NCBI GenBank assembly: GCA_002633005.1
Contig: NMRA01000507.1
Span: forward strand, 1 to 64,000
Source: Phoronis australis
Lineage: Eukaryota > Phoronida > Phoronidae
DNA: 64,000 bases
Reading direction: 5' to 3'
Shown piece after piece: positions 1 to 57,700 of the stretch (position 1 is the stretch's first letter; every line of letters begins with the position of its first letter). The notes under the pieces were generated by a model. The model was not told where the DNA came from. It did no database searches and was given only the letters and a program-made list of their open reading frames with translations. The position numbers and the translations under genes are program-made.

Positions 1-84
1 GGGACTTTTTGACTGCTGCTCATTGTCATCTTCGTTGTCGGATGGACTGTCATAACCGGCCAGTGATGAAAGTTTACTAGCCAT
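1..84 (-). CDS. First coding exon (partial) of an unidentified minus-strand gene
   Basis: The minus strand has an ATG at 84-82 in a good context (CACAACATGG). It opens a frame of 28 codons that runs off the left edge without a stop: M-A-S-K-L-S-S-L-A-G-Y-D-S-P-S-D-N-E-D-D, then N-E-Q-Q-S-K-S-P. The Leu-Ser-Ser-Leu-Ala-x-Tyr stretch followed by a Ser/Asp/Glu-rich acidic run resembles the N-terminus of SAP30BP-like nuclear proteins, but 28 residues are too few to assign a family. No splice donor is visible inside the window. The gene would be transcribed away from POLA1, whose start codon is 6 kb to the right, so the two are divergent neighbours but too far apart for an obvious shared core promoter. 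Confidence 0.55.
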   Translation of the reverse strand, partial: MASKLSSLAGYDSPSDNEDDNEQQSKSP

Positions 85-239
85 GTTGTGGTAGAAAGAA
101 GACTGAAAATAGACACAATCAGGACTTACGTTTTAAAAACTTAAACTGCGCACCTCCAATGCTTACGGTTCTTGGTTCAATTTTAACAGCAACATAGCAA
201 AAAAATGTTACCCTCCCAACGACACTATAAATACTCACG

Positions 240-810
240 GCACTCAAATTAAAGGGCATGGTCGTATGAAAAAAATTGTCCATTTGGAACATAAATTCTC
301 CGAGTCATTTAAAGCACATGGTCGAATGTAAAAAAACTATCCGCTTGGACGACAAGTTCTCTAAGTTATTTATAGTGTGAGATCAAATTAAGACCCTGGT
401 CATAGTATGGGCGAAAATGGTCTGACCGACCATACGTGTTCTGTGACACGAACATCGTCTGGTGGTCGTATTGACAAAAATTAAACACCCAGACCACACT
501 TTCTACGAAATTTAAAGTCATGTGGGAAAACTATGCCCAGGATAAAGCTATTTTAAAGCCATGGTCGTGTGGACAAAACTGTCCGCTTGGAAGTCTAAAG
601 GGCATGCTCGGATAGACAAAAATTGTCTGTCTGATCCTACACTTTCTGTTATTCAAACTAAATTGTGTGGTGGTTGTACAGACAAAAATTAAATGCCCCG
701 AACGTTAAAACCCTGTGGTCCCATGAATGAAAATTATCCACCTGGACCACGCATACTCTCAAACCCATTTAAAGCCTGTGCCGGGTCATATGGACAGCAG
801 TATCCACAGA
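240..810. repeat. Degenerate tandem repeat
   Basis: Imperfect copies follow one another. A theme of AATTTAAAG, then CATGGTCG with a purine, then TGGACAAAAATTGTCC, then a CTTGGACCAC-like segment recurs roughly every 60-120 bp (for example near 250, 310, 470, 555, 605 and 670). Divergence is high and no frame stays open. It is probably an old satellite or the remains of a tandemly organised element. Confidence 0.5.
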
Positions 811-1189
811 GGGCTTTCTAATTCGCCGAATCGCAACCAGGTCATACTGCTTTAACAATATTTGGGACCATGGGATTGGTGTATAATATTACAAAAATAG
901 ATGGAATTGGTTCATTGGGATAAAGGTTTGGGATTTGCATACCTTACTTTACAGTCAGTTTATACAGGATTAAGTAATATGTACATCCAACACGAGTATT
1001 AAAAAACAAACAAGTAACAAGTATCAAGAACAATTTGAACTATAACTATTCTGAAGAAGGGAGAGAGAGAAAGCAATTCACAAGTTGTTACTACATCTTT
1101 CAATGTTGACCATTTATTTGTAAACGTGTTGGGTTCAGTGGACAGATCCTTCTGAAAGTTGCCATCGTCCGTTGTCAACTTCATACAAA

Positions 1190-1412
1190 TACATTTGCTA
1201 AAATTAATAAAGATCCTGCAGAGGGTTTAGGACATACAGCCATGCGCACAAAGAAAATTGCTACAAGGTGGTGTCGCAGTGGTTGAAGTAACTGGAAAGT
1301 CATCGTCAACTGTTTTCTTCACAGTATAATGCCAATTAGCCAGTTTGGTTGACAAAGGCATGGACGCCAAAAAGACTTGAAAACAGCAAAAATGGCCACC
1401 AGGTGGCACAAA
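1190..1412 (-). repeat. Reverse-oriented copy of the CTCF-motif dispersed repeat
   Basis: Read on the minus strand, this stretch matches the second half of the repeat unit at about 9320-9550: a TGCCACC-TGGTGGCCA box, then TTTTTGGCGTCCA, then TCAACCAAAC, then TTGACGATGA-TTTCCA, then GCGCATGGCTGTAT-TCCTAAACC. The plus-strand 14-mer at 1396-1409 (CCACCAGGTGGCAC) fits the CTCF core consensus CCASYAGRKGGCRS at every position. The open frames over this stretch are by-products of the repeat, not genes. Confidence 0.7.
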
Positions 1413-3942
1413 ATACCATCCAAAAAGGAGAGCATCATTTCCCTACTACATTCAAATCAAAAAATGGCCAACTCCCAATTGAAGAGTTGGGTAAAATCTC
1501 AGCTTGCCATTTTGCATTTGAGGAAGCTAAATTTTTAGTATCACCGACGTCAGACAAAGGTGTCGCTTGTGACGCGGCCCATTGTGATGCTTACGCCACC
1601 GCCCAGCAGCAGTCCAGGTTAATAGTCGTGGCCAAAAAACGCCAAAGAAAAGCAACTGTTACAGTGAGAAACAGGTAATTTATGTTAGTGTTACTTATTT
1701 ATTAACTTCCTATGTTATATTAGAAAGTAAGCATACATATCGTTCCGTTGTACTCAGCAACTTAGTCATCGTGATATTGGAATAAACAGCTTTTTTCAGA
1801 ATTGCCAGTTCCCTGAGATGCAGCGCTACAATCGACTGTTTTGTCTGTGCAACTCAGCCCCACTTTATTAGTCACTACGCCAGTCATGATCTCAGTGTGA
1901 CAGGCTATGACAACTTATCTATTGGCATAGCACGTTCAGTGTACAATACCTACAATACCTGTTTACGTAAATGCGCTTCCCGAAGTCACACGCAGAACTG
2001 CACTGAGATATAGGTGCTAATAATCTTCTTGAAACAGGGATTCACCCGCCGTCTTGTCTCACAGAAACAGACTTATGTTCTAAAAATGATGTTTCTAAAA
2101 ATTAGTCCTCCTACAGATGTGCGCGATGATGTTCACGGTAACTTGCTAGATACTTCAGATTAAAAAATTTTCATTATACACTGTACATACATCTTTTATA
2201 AGTTAAATTCTCGATAAAAAGATATTGATAGAATAATACAAACGCAAAAAAGATAGTTGCCGACCCTATGTAGTAATTAGTGTGGAAATGTCAAATTTGC
2301 TTGAAGGTTGGACTAAGTTACGATGCACGTTTTATCATGAACTATTAGCAGACCTTCATGCAGCGTACGTCCATTTGGACGCCCTTATACTAATCTAGAC
2401 GCCCAATATATCATTTGGACGCCCAGTGTCAATCAGAATTTCTCCAGTTAAGGCACCCCCATTGTTTGACTCAGTTATTGAGAAATGTTGGCCCTTTGAA
2501 GTCAGAATGAAACATACAATGTATTGAAAATGTTACAATATTCGAACTCCTGAGAAAACATGAAAATCATTAGCACATGCTTAGTGTCTGTCTACCAGTG
2601 TAGTCTACTTTCAGTGATCTTTTCACATTATTGTAATTCAATACTTTATATAGCGGCATGGACAATGGTTGACTGCAAATTGGTGTTTCAGAGCTATAGT
2701 TTCATGTTTTTCATCTTTTTTAAAAACACCAAAAACTAAATAAGTGTCATTAGTTTAATACTATACAAGAATATAGCCATTTATATAATTTTTTTGAGTT
2801 TGTGCCCGTTTTACACCATCTTTTCAATGAGCATGTTTTAACATGGAGCAGCAGTGACACCTGTTGCCAAAATATCACCACACCACTTGTGCATTTTTCT
2901 TGTGTTGGTAATTGCAGCTCTGATGACAGAGTATAAAAGCTAGTTAAGATAATATGATTAACTTTATAACAGCAATTTGACTTGAGATCCCCAAAAACAT
3001 AGGGCACTCATTGTTCAACCAATATCTGTAATATTTGTTTGGTAAGCTACTTGGCTGTTTTCGTAAATTTAGACGTAAAAGTTTTGTTCCCGCAAAAAAA
3101 GCTCGTAATAAGGGAGCTGTTTTTGTAAACTTAGATGTAAAAGCCTTGGTTTACGCATTTTTTGTAAAAACATCACTGTGTGTGCATGGGGAGGGGGGGT
3201 TAGTGGTGAAATGTGGTGGGGGTGAGGGTAACGCGCCACTGGAATCATGGACGCCCTGGACTATTAGGAACACCATTTTGGACAACCTATTATCGAAATC
3301 CTGGTTGAAGCCCCGACTATCAGTCCATGATTAACAATGAAACAACTGTGTACTGTAGCAGCTTGGCCAGGGGGTCCACTCCAGGGCGTCAGGGCTTCAC
3401 CCCAATGGGTGAGGCAGCCAAACCACCGACGGATGGCTCAAACCGTAATAAAACATGGCTTGAGGTTGCGTGATATAGCTGGCAACGAGGTGGGGACAGA
3501 GCCCTCAAAATATTTGGCGATCAGGCTACGCCACTGAGGTACTGTTTTGGTGAATCTGTAGGAAAACGTAAACCATCACTAGTTAGAAATAAAAAATAAA
3601 GTCTATGGGTTTTACGATTGTGTTATGACATTTCCAGGCACTTAGGAAACTAAATGCAAATTAATAGGGGCACATATTATTTGCCCTATCCTCACCGTCA
3701 CTGTCAACCCACCCTTATTCTCTCCTTGTTGCAACTGGTTTGTTGCCTGGCGATCACGACTAGCCTCTCTACTTCCCCTATCCGTCCCCCCCCACCCCCC
3801 CCTAGTCATTATTGTCTTCCCCTCTTCTCGTCACCACTATTTCCTTCGCCTACTACTAATACTAGTCCTCAGTATTTTAGTATACTTTTATCTCCGAGCG
3901 CCAAAGACATTAGCTATTTACAGGTCCGGCATGGGGACCCTA
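1413..3942. other. Intergenic stretch with fragments of a dispersed repeat
   Basis: No gene is recognised. About 2345-2430 (TTCATGCAGCGTACGTCC, then repeats of TTTGGACGCCCA) is similar to 5080-5190. About 3235-3320 (GGACGCCCTGGA, then TTTTCGAAATCCTGG-like text) is similar to 5345-5415. At the second site the two parts lie 160 bp apart, so this copy may be split by about 800 bp of other DNA or may be two separate fragments. A G-rich run at 3187-3232 could form quadruplex structures. Confidence 0.4.
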
Positions 3943-4465
3943 GACAGTGACCACTGTCCTACTGGCACTGACAGTAGGCCTTTGGACCTCCTATAGACAC
4001 TTCATACGGCAAAAGATTTTCGGTGAATTATGCCTTGCACTGACTAAAACATCAAAGTCACACTGTTATAAATATCTTTTGCTCACAAAGGGACACCTCC
4101 GGAGGTTGTCGATGTATGTAATTCCTTTCAACTCAAACAAATATTCCAGTTATCAAACTTTTTCTTCAAGCAGTCCCTCGTTGAGTTCCCAAAATCGGTA
4201 ACTCACCATTTCTAACACTGCGCGCAAGTGGTATGATGTCATATCACCTGGCGCGCAGTGTTAAAGAAATTTTGATAACGGGAGTATCTGTTCGAGTTGG
4301 AAGAAATTAAATACATCTACGGCCTCATAAGGTGTCCCTCTATGCGCAAAGGGTATTTATAACAACGTAGCATTAATGTTTTAGTCAGTGCAAGGCATAA
4401 TTAGCTGAAAATTTTCCGGCGTATGGAGCCCCTACAGGAGCTTCGTCTCTACTGTGGTCACTGTC
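3943..4465. mobile_element. Foldback MITE with TA target-site duplication
   Basis: The element ends in inverted GACAGTGACCAC and is flanked on both sides by TA (3941-3942 and 4466-4467). The arms stay similar for roughly 220 bp: one contains CCTTGCACTGACTAAAACAT followed by GTTATAAATA, the other contains the reverse complement of the same text. The centre is a GC-rich hairpin, AACACTGCGCGC to GCGCGCAGTGTT, at about 4215-4263. It has no coding capacity. TA flanks and near-complete palindromic structure are typical of Tc1/mariner-class MITEs, and that class assignment is inference. Confidence 0.8.
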
Positions 4466-4467
4466 TA

Positions 4468-5900
4468 TCGGAAACTTAGCCTTGGTACAAAGCGGTATAC
4501 TACATAAACAGCTTTGCACCGATGTGAGTAAAAAAGTGGTAAGATAAAATCTGACACAAAATTAGTGTCATTAAAAAGTACAGTCCCCCGTGAGTAAAGT
4601 TTAACTAAATTATTTAACAGTATAGGAAAAAAATGCCGTTCTATCGTTGTTCTGGTGCTAAAGTTGTGGAGCGATCTTTAGCGATGGCTTTCGGCGCCAT
4701 GAAATATTGTGTCACCTATTGGCCAGTTTCTTTTTTCGCCGATTCTTCAATCAACTGTTGTTCTTTCAAGAGGTTGTGTAGATGTCACAACAAATTATCG
4801 GAACTGGTTTCATTAAGTTACAAGTTTTTAGAATTTTGATACCGAAAAAACGCATTTCAGAAGAAATTTTACTGCTGCCAAACTATCATCATCTCCCGAG
4901 AGATGTCACAAAAATTTAGGAAATGGTGCATGTGCGTGTCACGAGCGTACTGTTTTCAAAACCACGACATAACTTTTCTTTGTTAGAAAAGGCGGAGGAT
5001 TACGCAAGAAAATGACGTTTACTAGATATTTTTTCCACTTAAACGGCTGTAACAGCAAGGTGAGTGTCGTTTGATACAGGCCTTTATGCAGCGTACGTCT
5101 TGGGTGTCCAAATGGACATCCTAACACTGATATGGACGCCGTGGCAAAGACGCCCAATGTATCATTTGGACGCCCAATGTCCACAGGAACCTTTCAACTT
5201 TGGACACACACATTGTAATGATGACCAGGAAGCCTCTGAAGGCTCACAGTGGTGGCTCTTTTTTCAAAGCAGGAAGAAATTTACCATGTTTATACAAAGC
5301 ATACACAATGTTGCTATGCTCACACTTGGTTACGTGTCGGAATCATAGACGCCCTGGAATATTGGGAACCCCATTTTGGACACCCTATTTTCGAAATCCT
5401 GGATAAAGACCTGGTTTGATACCCAGATTCTGCATGCACCCCGTCCGGCCTTTAACTCTACGTGTTGATACAGGTTTCACGGCGAGTTGACGAGCAGAAC
5501 TATCCTGGCTATGTGCAATTTCGGAGTCTACAGAAGAAAAACACATGTGGAACCTAGCTGTATTTTGACAATAGTCTTCATACAGCTAGCTGGCTATCGA
5601 GACCTAGCCTTGGCGAAAAGTTGTATATATATTTTGACAGCACTTATCAGATAAAGCTGTCCCTGATTTAGCGAACCAGGCAACCATTGAATAATGAATT
5701 ACTGTGTACGGCCCCCTTACTTTGTGGATAAAACCGGTTCACTAAATCGGGGACCGCTATATCCGACCAGTGGCAGTGGCCTAGGCCAGCTGGCTGGTTA
5801 TCGGGAACCATGGTTTACACTTTTATCCTTTACTCAAAGCTACTAGGATGGGGCATTTTTATACCAACCTGTTCATAAACACTATGAACTTTTCAAGGAA
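4468..5900. other. Intergenic, contains a second copy of the GGACGCCC repeat
   Basis: About 5080-5415 carries the more compact copy of the repeat also seen at 2345-2430 and 3235-3320: TTTATGCAGCGTACGTC, TTTGGACGCCCAATGT, then GACGCCCTGGAATATTGGGA and TTTTCGAAATCCTGG. No gene is seen in the rest of this stretch. Confidence 0.4.
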
Positions 5901-6066
5901 CAATGAGTAATTTAACTTCGAAACGACCTCCTTTTGCGAAGCGATACGGTTGGTTTCCGTCCACATACACAACTGCCATCTAGCGTTCACAATGTAAGAG
6001 GCATTTTAATTGGCGACTACGTGCTATACGTCACATCAAACTCCCAAACTCCCGCTAAATTTGGAA
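5900..6066 (+). promoter_or_regulatory. POLA1: Presumed POLA1 promoter and 5' leader
   Basis: Placed by its position just upstream of the first coding exon. An inverted CCAAT box (ATTGG) lies at 6009-6013, and a CRE-like TACGTCA at 6027-6033. The start codon itself lies in ATGGCGCCA, which contains the palindromic E2F-type core GGCGCC. CCAAT plus E2F elements are usual in promoters of S-phase replication genes. No TATA box is evident. The transcription start cannot be fixed from sequence alone. Confidence 0.35.
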
Positions 6067-51787
<45,721 letters not shown>

Positions 51788-51953
51788 CTGTTGAAAGGAC
51801 TGTTCCTATCAGCAGGACACTAACTGTTCAAAGGACTATTTCAGACAGCTGTGCTTGGAAGTCTTCCTCAATTACAGTTTTGTTTAAGTACCTTATGATG
51901 CAAACCTGAATTACTAATTATTGTAATTACAAAATCAGAAGTTACTAATTTTT

Positions 51954-51959
51954 AATAAA
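51954..51959 (+). terminator. POLA1: POLA1 polyadenylation signal candidate
   Basis: AATAAA 167 bp after the stop codon in an AT-rich 3' UTR. A second AATAAA at 52353-52358 is an alternative. Confidence 0.6.
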
Positions 51960-52471
51960 TTTTGTTTTATAAGGTTTCTAGTATTTGTAAATATAATTGT
52001 TCTGATGCTGAGTTTGGGCTGTGGGGAAAATATAATATTGCTGTATGAGTCATATGACGACACTTGTCTAAGTCATGCTTGGCCATTTCACATTAAGCTG
52101 TCGTAGAAATGGTCCATTTTACTTCCATCAATACTCTACTTTAATCCTATAAGTTGATACAACCCAACTTTGAGATTTTGTCTTAGCAAGAGGAAAGAAG
52201 GCAAAGTTCTTGAGTTTAAACTGAGTTTTGCTGTATGTGTATTTCAACATGGAAAATAAGAGGAAATGGAATATACTGATGCAAAATATGTCAAACTTTC
52301 ATATGTGCTTGTACTTTTGGTTGCCATGCCGTGTACTGTAATTCATGATTATAATAAATTATTTAAACTGTATGGTTTTGTCATCACACTTTGCAGGGTT
52401 TGTGGGAGGGAAACAAGATGCAAGGTTATGCTTATACAGCAGAAAGTAATTAAAATAACAGGTTAGAGTGA

Positions 52472-52870
52472 ATGGAAGGGGAATATCAGTTTAGATTTAT
52501 GCAACTGAAAACTAACCAGCTAACTGTTTTTTCAAAATCACAGTTTGGCAAAACTTGTCGAAAAAGGTGCAATTCAGAGTTGAAATGCCGCAATGTTAGT
52601 GTGAAGTTCACAGGACACGTGCCCATAAAAGGGCACTTACGCACGGCACTGCTATCTTTGAAAATCGTTTTGCAGTGGAACTTAATTCGCTATTGGATTA
52701 CTATTCATACCGATTGTTTCCTCGGTGACTCAAGATTCACCTCAAGTTACATGCCCCATTTTCCAAACCGCAACATTAGGGTGAACCTACCTCCAATAAA
52801 CTGGGACATTTCTTCTAAAAAAGTCGCTGTTGGTTTATTTGTAAGGAAAATAATGTGCTATCATGATTAG
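52472..52870 (+). CDS. Open frame of unknown status between POLA1 and the next gene
   Basis: ATG-initiated frame of 132 codons on the + strand, 685 bp after the POLA1 stop. It contains KTCRKRCNSELKCRNVSVKF and LPPINWDISSKKVAVGLFV. The composition is protein-like but no family is recognised, and there is no evident promoter or partner exon. It may be chance or a decayed element. Confidence 0.2.
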   Translation: MEGEYQFRFMQLKTNQLTVFSKSQFGKTCRKRCNSELKCRNVSVKFTGHVPIKGHLRTALLSLKIVLQWNLIRYWITIHTDCFLGDSRFTSSYMPHFPNRNIRVNLPPINWDISSKKVAVGLFVRKIMCYHD

Positions 52871-53770
52871 AAATGTTGCGAATAGGCTTTGAGGAGTGCA
52901 AAACACCTAATGTATTTCGTTTTTAGCCAGCTAAACTGAGTGAAGTGCAGCTTCATATAGCGAAAATTTTGTCGAAATTGTTATTTTGTCTTTCACCATG
53001 GATCAGTTTCTTAAATTCCACAATAAGCCTACAAAAATAAAATTACAAAAAATCGAGACTTAAAATTGTTTACTATTTTTGGTTTAAATTGAATTGAAAA
53101 ATAGACAACATTTTACGAGCTTACAGTTTTTCAATTTTCAGTACACGCGCACAATCGTCTAATTAATCGACAAAATGAACTTCGACAAAAGTATGCGGGC
53201 TTTCAACCACGGTCAGTTGTTTTTCGATGTTCTCCGCGTTTGGTTTCTCTCGCAAAGCATTCCTTCGATCTGAGAGACCCAATCTTCACTGTTAAGTACT
53301 TTTTCTCTTGCAACGTTGTTCCTTTTTAACTGACTTAATTCCTGTAGAGTCTTGCCTCGCTTTCGTGACGGCGCAAAAACACCGCTAGTCAGGTTTGAGC
53401 TGTGCTATTAGCAGTGAACAATGACTGCAGTTGATTGACTTTCCAGGTCGAACGGTTACGGTATGTTATTTGCCTAAAACCTGGAAGCGTCATCGACAAC
53501 CAATCGGTGTTTTAGCCGATTGACCCGATGGAATCCGACGAAAATAATCCAGTGCAGCGCTCTTGATGGATGTTTAAAGGCGCTGACAAACCTTAATTGT
53601 AGGGATGTGCTCAGCGGAGTTCAAGTTAATCTCCTTAGCATTTCACTGATTAAATAATTCAGCGATATGTTAGAGAATGTAAGGACGCGCACCTTTGAGG
53701 ATTTTTATACCATAATCAAAGATCACGATTTGTTTCGATGCGCAACTTGTAAAAAGGCGTACCGCCAACT

Positions 53771-53830
53771 CGGGGGGGGGGGGGATTTGTTCAGGTATCG
53801 NGGGGGGGGGGGGGTATTTGTTCAGGTATC
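53771..53830. other. Poly-G runs around a single N: likely assembly artefact
   Basis: A run of about 13 G, then ATTTGTTCAGGTATCG, then N at 53801, then another run of about 13 G and TATTTGTTCAGGTATCG. The same 16-17 bp stand on both sides of the N, as when two contig ends that overlap are joined without being merged. Confidence 0.75.
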
Positions 53831-54082
53831 GTCTTGGGTGTGTATTTTGGTCTTCCAGTATCTTACAAGTGTACCCACAGCATCATGCGCATCCGATTAC
53901 AGTTATCCTATCTTTTACACCTGAGAGCACTGCATACTTATCGGTGAGGTTTCCTTTGGAATCCCACACTTCACTGATAGAACTCTCCACTATTTTACCG
54001 TTTGTCGAAACCTCAGTGTGTGTTGGGGCTTTGATTGGGTACGCCAATAAAGTTCAGGAAGTGCTGTTATAACGACTAATGT

Positions 54083-54088
54083 TTTATT
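54083..54088 (-). terminator. Polyadenylation signal of the minus-strand coiled-coil gene
   Basis: AATAAA on the minus strand, 267 bp after the stop codon at 54357-54355. Confidence 0.5.
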
Positions 54089-54326
54089 GAAATCATTCAA
54101 TAATATACAACTAATAGAACTTAAAGATCAGGGATTCATAGAAATGGTAACTGCTTTAATTCCAAGTGCATGCACTTAGGCCTACCAGCGAGCGTTTAGG
54201 CCTACGTACTGTACATGCCTTCATGACCAGGTTTTTGAGTAAGGTTAAGGTACAGAAAAAAATATATTTCCCAGAGTACTAACGAAATTTCTTTCACTTT
54301 TAACAAGCAGTCATTGAGATTGTATC

Positions 54327-54360
54327 AGTTCAACCTAGGAACCAGTTCCTAGGTTCAACT
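54327..54360. repeat. Hairpin overlapping the stop codon of the minus-strand gene
   Basis: AGTTCAACCTAGGAAC and GTTCCTAGGTTCAACT are inverted copies with one mismatch and almost no loop. The minus-strand TGA stop (54357-54355) lies in one arm. Confidence 0.75.
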
Positions 54361-54724
54361 ACTAATTGAAATTGCACCAGGAAGATCTGTGTAAAGAATT
54401 GGCACGAGATGATTTTCTCCTTCCGCGAATACACCATCATTAACTGTGGTCCGGGAGATTACTTTGGGATGATACAGCGTGGAGTCGCCTTGGGCGCGAA
54501 GATCAATTGCTTCAAGCAAATCAATATCCGACTCTGATATACTCAGCAGATCTTTACGAGAACAAGCAGACATGTTTCCAGAAGTTGTGGGAACAGATGC
54601 GACATGGTTGACACCTTCTAAGTCACTCACACCGGAGCAGCTGTTGTGATTAACAATACCAATAGGCGCAGTCCTAATTGGGGAGGCCTGCGTTTCTTGT
54701 GTGGCTGTAATACTCTGGGCCCTC
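54355..54724 (-). CDS. Coiled-coil gene, exon 7 (terminal)
   Basis: Open for 123 codons to TGA after acceptor CTGTTTCAG. One base completes the Lys codon left by exon 6. Contains ASPIRTAPIGIVNHNSCSGV and DLLSISESDIDLLEAIDLRA. Mostly disordered composition with short hydrophobic motifs. Confidence 0.75.
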
Positions 54725-57700
54725 CTGAAACAGGCCAGAGGGTAAAATAATTACACGAACACGTTTACATATAGATGCAAACATATCTGTGTACATCTAC
54801 ACATCAAGGCATACAAACAAATACTAGTACCGTAACGGTTACGTTAATACAGGGAGACATGCACACATACATATATACACACATACATACATACGTGCCT
54901 ATATGGCATAAAAAATATGTGTTTTCAATAGAAAATACACGACAAATTGAAATACATTTGAGGGATTTTTGTGTTATTCCCCAGAGAACACGATATCGGC
55001 GTTAGCAAGAAGGCGTTACCATGGTAATGCCTAATTGGTGCTAAAAAGAAAGTCCCAAAATGATTACGTTTACATTCAAAAACTAAAGCTGTGTTTATGG
55101 AACAGTGAGCCAGTACTAAACCATTCATTTTGTAACTTTTGTTTTCTGACAAGTGCATTTCCTTAAAACCTTCTTACCGTACGACAAAAAGTCCAGTGTC
55201 AGAAATTTCACACTGAGCACGTATGAAATATCTCCAACTTCTCGGAATTTAGTAAAGACGACCAGATGGTACATCCTATTCTGTTTTGAGTTGGAATTAT
55301 TCGGAGCCCTCGAGAAAATATTTGAGGTTTAGTGAAGGAAAAGAATGTGATCAGTTTTAACGGCGGACTCTTTCTTGCGTACTTTAAACTTGTGTAATCT
55401 TACATCTAAATGCGCTAAACAAAATTCAAAAAAGACATTTCAGTTAGAAAAAGAAATTCCACCTCAAGCATTTGCTTACTGCTTAAACACAAAATCCTGC
55501 GTGACTTACTTGGCCGCATCCAGCGAAACTTCCGCAGACCGCAACGTGGCGTTAAAGCTGATTTCCGCTTCTTCGTGACACTGTGAAGAAAATGTGGAGA
55601 GTAACGTTAAACTGTTGAATAATTGGATCATTTTATGACAGACCCTCACCACCAGATGGCGAAATACGCGCATCTGTTCATCACATACATTACATTAGGG
55701 GTAATTGTATAAGTATCAGCGAGTTTTGCCTTATATATCACACGCCATAAAAGCTCCCATCATTTTTCACTCCGTGGAAGCCTGTATGAATAAAATGATG
55801 AGTCGTGCTCTATTTCACATCAAGAATACTAGTTATGGCCGCAGAAACTAAATTCTACCGCACTTGTGAATCCATTTAACTCCTCTGACCAAAGAAGTTG
55901 GGCTACAAAAAATACGGCTATAATAAAAAATATTGCTGTGGCCATGTAGGTCTACTATAGTCTAGGCTGTCACTGACAATCTGCTGGTAATTCTTCGTCA
56001 AGGAAACGACGCTCTCATCAATTTGTCAACATTCAAGCTAAAAATTGATAAACAAGGTGTGAAAATCAAGGAATTGCGAATATGTTGCAAGTGTGTGTGA
56101 AACAAAAATAATTTGTCAACGGTAAAGTGACGTAGATGGCGGCTACGTGTATGTTCACCACCTCGGCGTCTGTAATAATGCATGGTTACAAAACAAAGCA
56201 GCATCTGTGAACTGCTTGTCAACAAAGACACAAACCTCGATGTACTTCTGTTTTAACATGTCGACATCTGGTTTTGGTTTGTACTTTCCGTTCCGCTGTT
56301 TCTTAAGTTTGAGTTGTTTATTGCCCACTTCCTCCTTGTTCTAAAAGAAACGGCAGCACTAGGTGAAATGTGAAATACTCCGCGTGAGAACATCTTGATT
56401 CACATATTTTTAATACGTTTACTTGCTAACGCACGGTGAAATGGTGGATTTGTTCAAGGAAAAGTAATCAAGTTGTGCACTACTTTCGTACGTTCAAGGC
56501 TTCAGTCTGGCATATCACATATTTAACTTTCCTCCCCACTACGTCCTTTGCCGTGATCTTCCCGGTATCCATTGCTTTGGCGCTCCTGGAAGTAAAAACA
56601 AAAATGCTTATTAATATCGAACACTGCACTAAACGGACTGGCACCACATAGAGCAATCCTAGGGTCGCTTTGATTTAATGTGAAATGCGTTCTATAGACC
56701 AATCTAAAATTTTGTTGGGTAAGTCAAAAGAAACTGATTCCCGATAACAAGATAGACACCCTCGTCGAAGACGCAAAAGTTGCCACCGCGGCGTCAGTTT
56801 GCTCCGTGCCAATTCTATTTACACACACACTTAATTGTATCAAATCATTCCGTTCTGTGTCAGCTGATGTGAGTCAACCTTGGTACTGTAAACGGGACTT
56901 GTGACAATTAGCGTCTTCATGAGAATGCACATCGTTCAGTTAGTGCTCTTATCTGAAGCAGCCAAGGGACAACCTACTCTCTCAGGATTTTCTCCTTCTG
57001 TTCAGCATTCGTCTTCATTGTCTTCACATCAGAAAGTAGACCAGATATTGCCTTTTTTCTGTCGTCAACGTACTGCTGCACGGATCCATAAGCTAGGTCT
57101 GTAATAGAAGATGTTTAGCATGATGTCATTTCGACGTCATTATGACGTTTTGGATCCAATGTGACGGCATGTCTATTCTCATTTATGGGTCTAAATTACT
57201 TTATTTACTGCCATGACACGTCATCATTAAACATGCGAATAAAGGTTTCCACAATTTCTCGTGCGACGCGTTATCTAATTTTACTCTAAGTAAGGGGTTG
57301 GTATCTGAGAGCAATATTAGAAGGCAGAAAATGTACTCACAATAGGGCTTAGCTTCTTTCAACATTTTTGCTCGCCTTTTTTCAACGTAGCCACTCAACT
57401 TCATTAGCGCCGTTTCTATATCGCACATAATTTTTGACTCCAACTTGTGTATCTTGCTCAGCTGCTTCTGCGATCTACAATAAGATAGCCACACAGATGA
57501 GCGAAAACCTTACTTTCCCTTAGTCGAAATTGATGAACAGCCTCATGCTGCTGTGCACAATCGAGAAACAACGCAAGTGGATTATTTTAACTTACAGTTT
57601 AAAAACGTTGCATTTGTTCTTCCTGTGGCACTGCTTGACATTAACACTGGTAAGTTCGACATCTTTGAAATTAAAAAATAGCCGGCTCCTTTTTAAGGTT

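Noticed and set aside
1349-1678. Plus-strand frame of 109 codons
   Set aside because: Its first part runs antisense through the dispersed repeat. No family similarity and no splice or promoter support.
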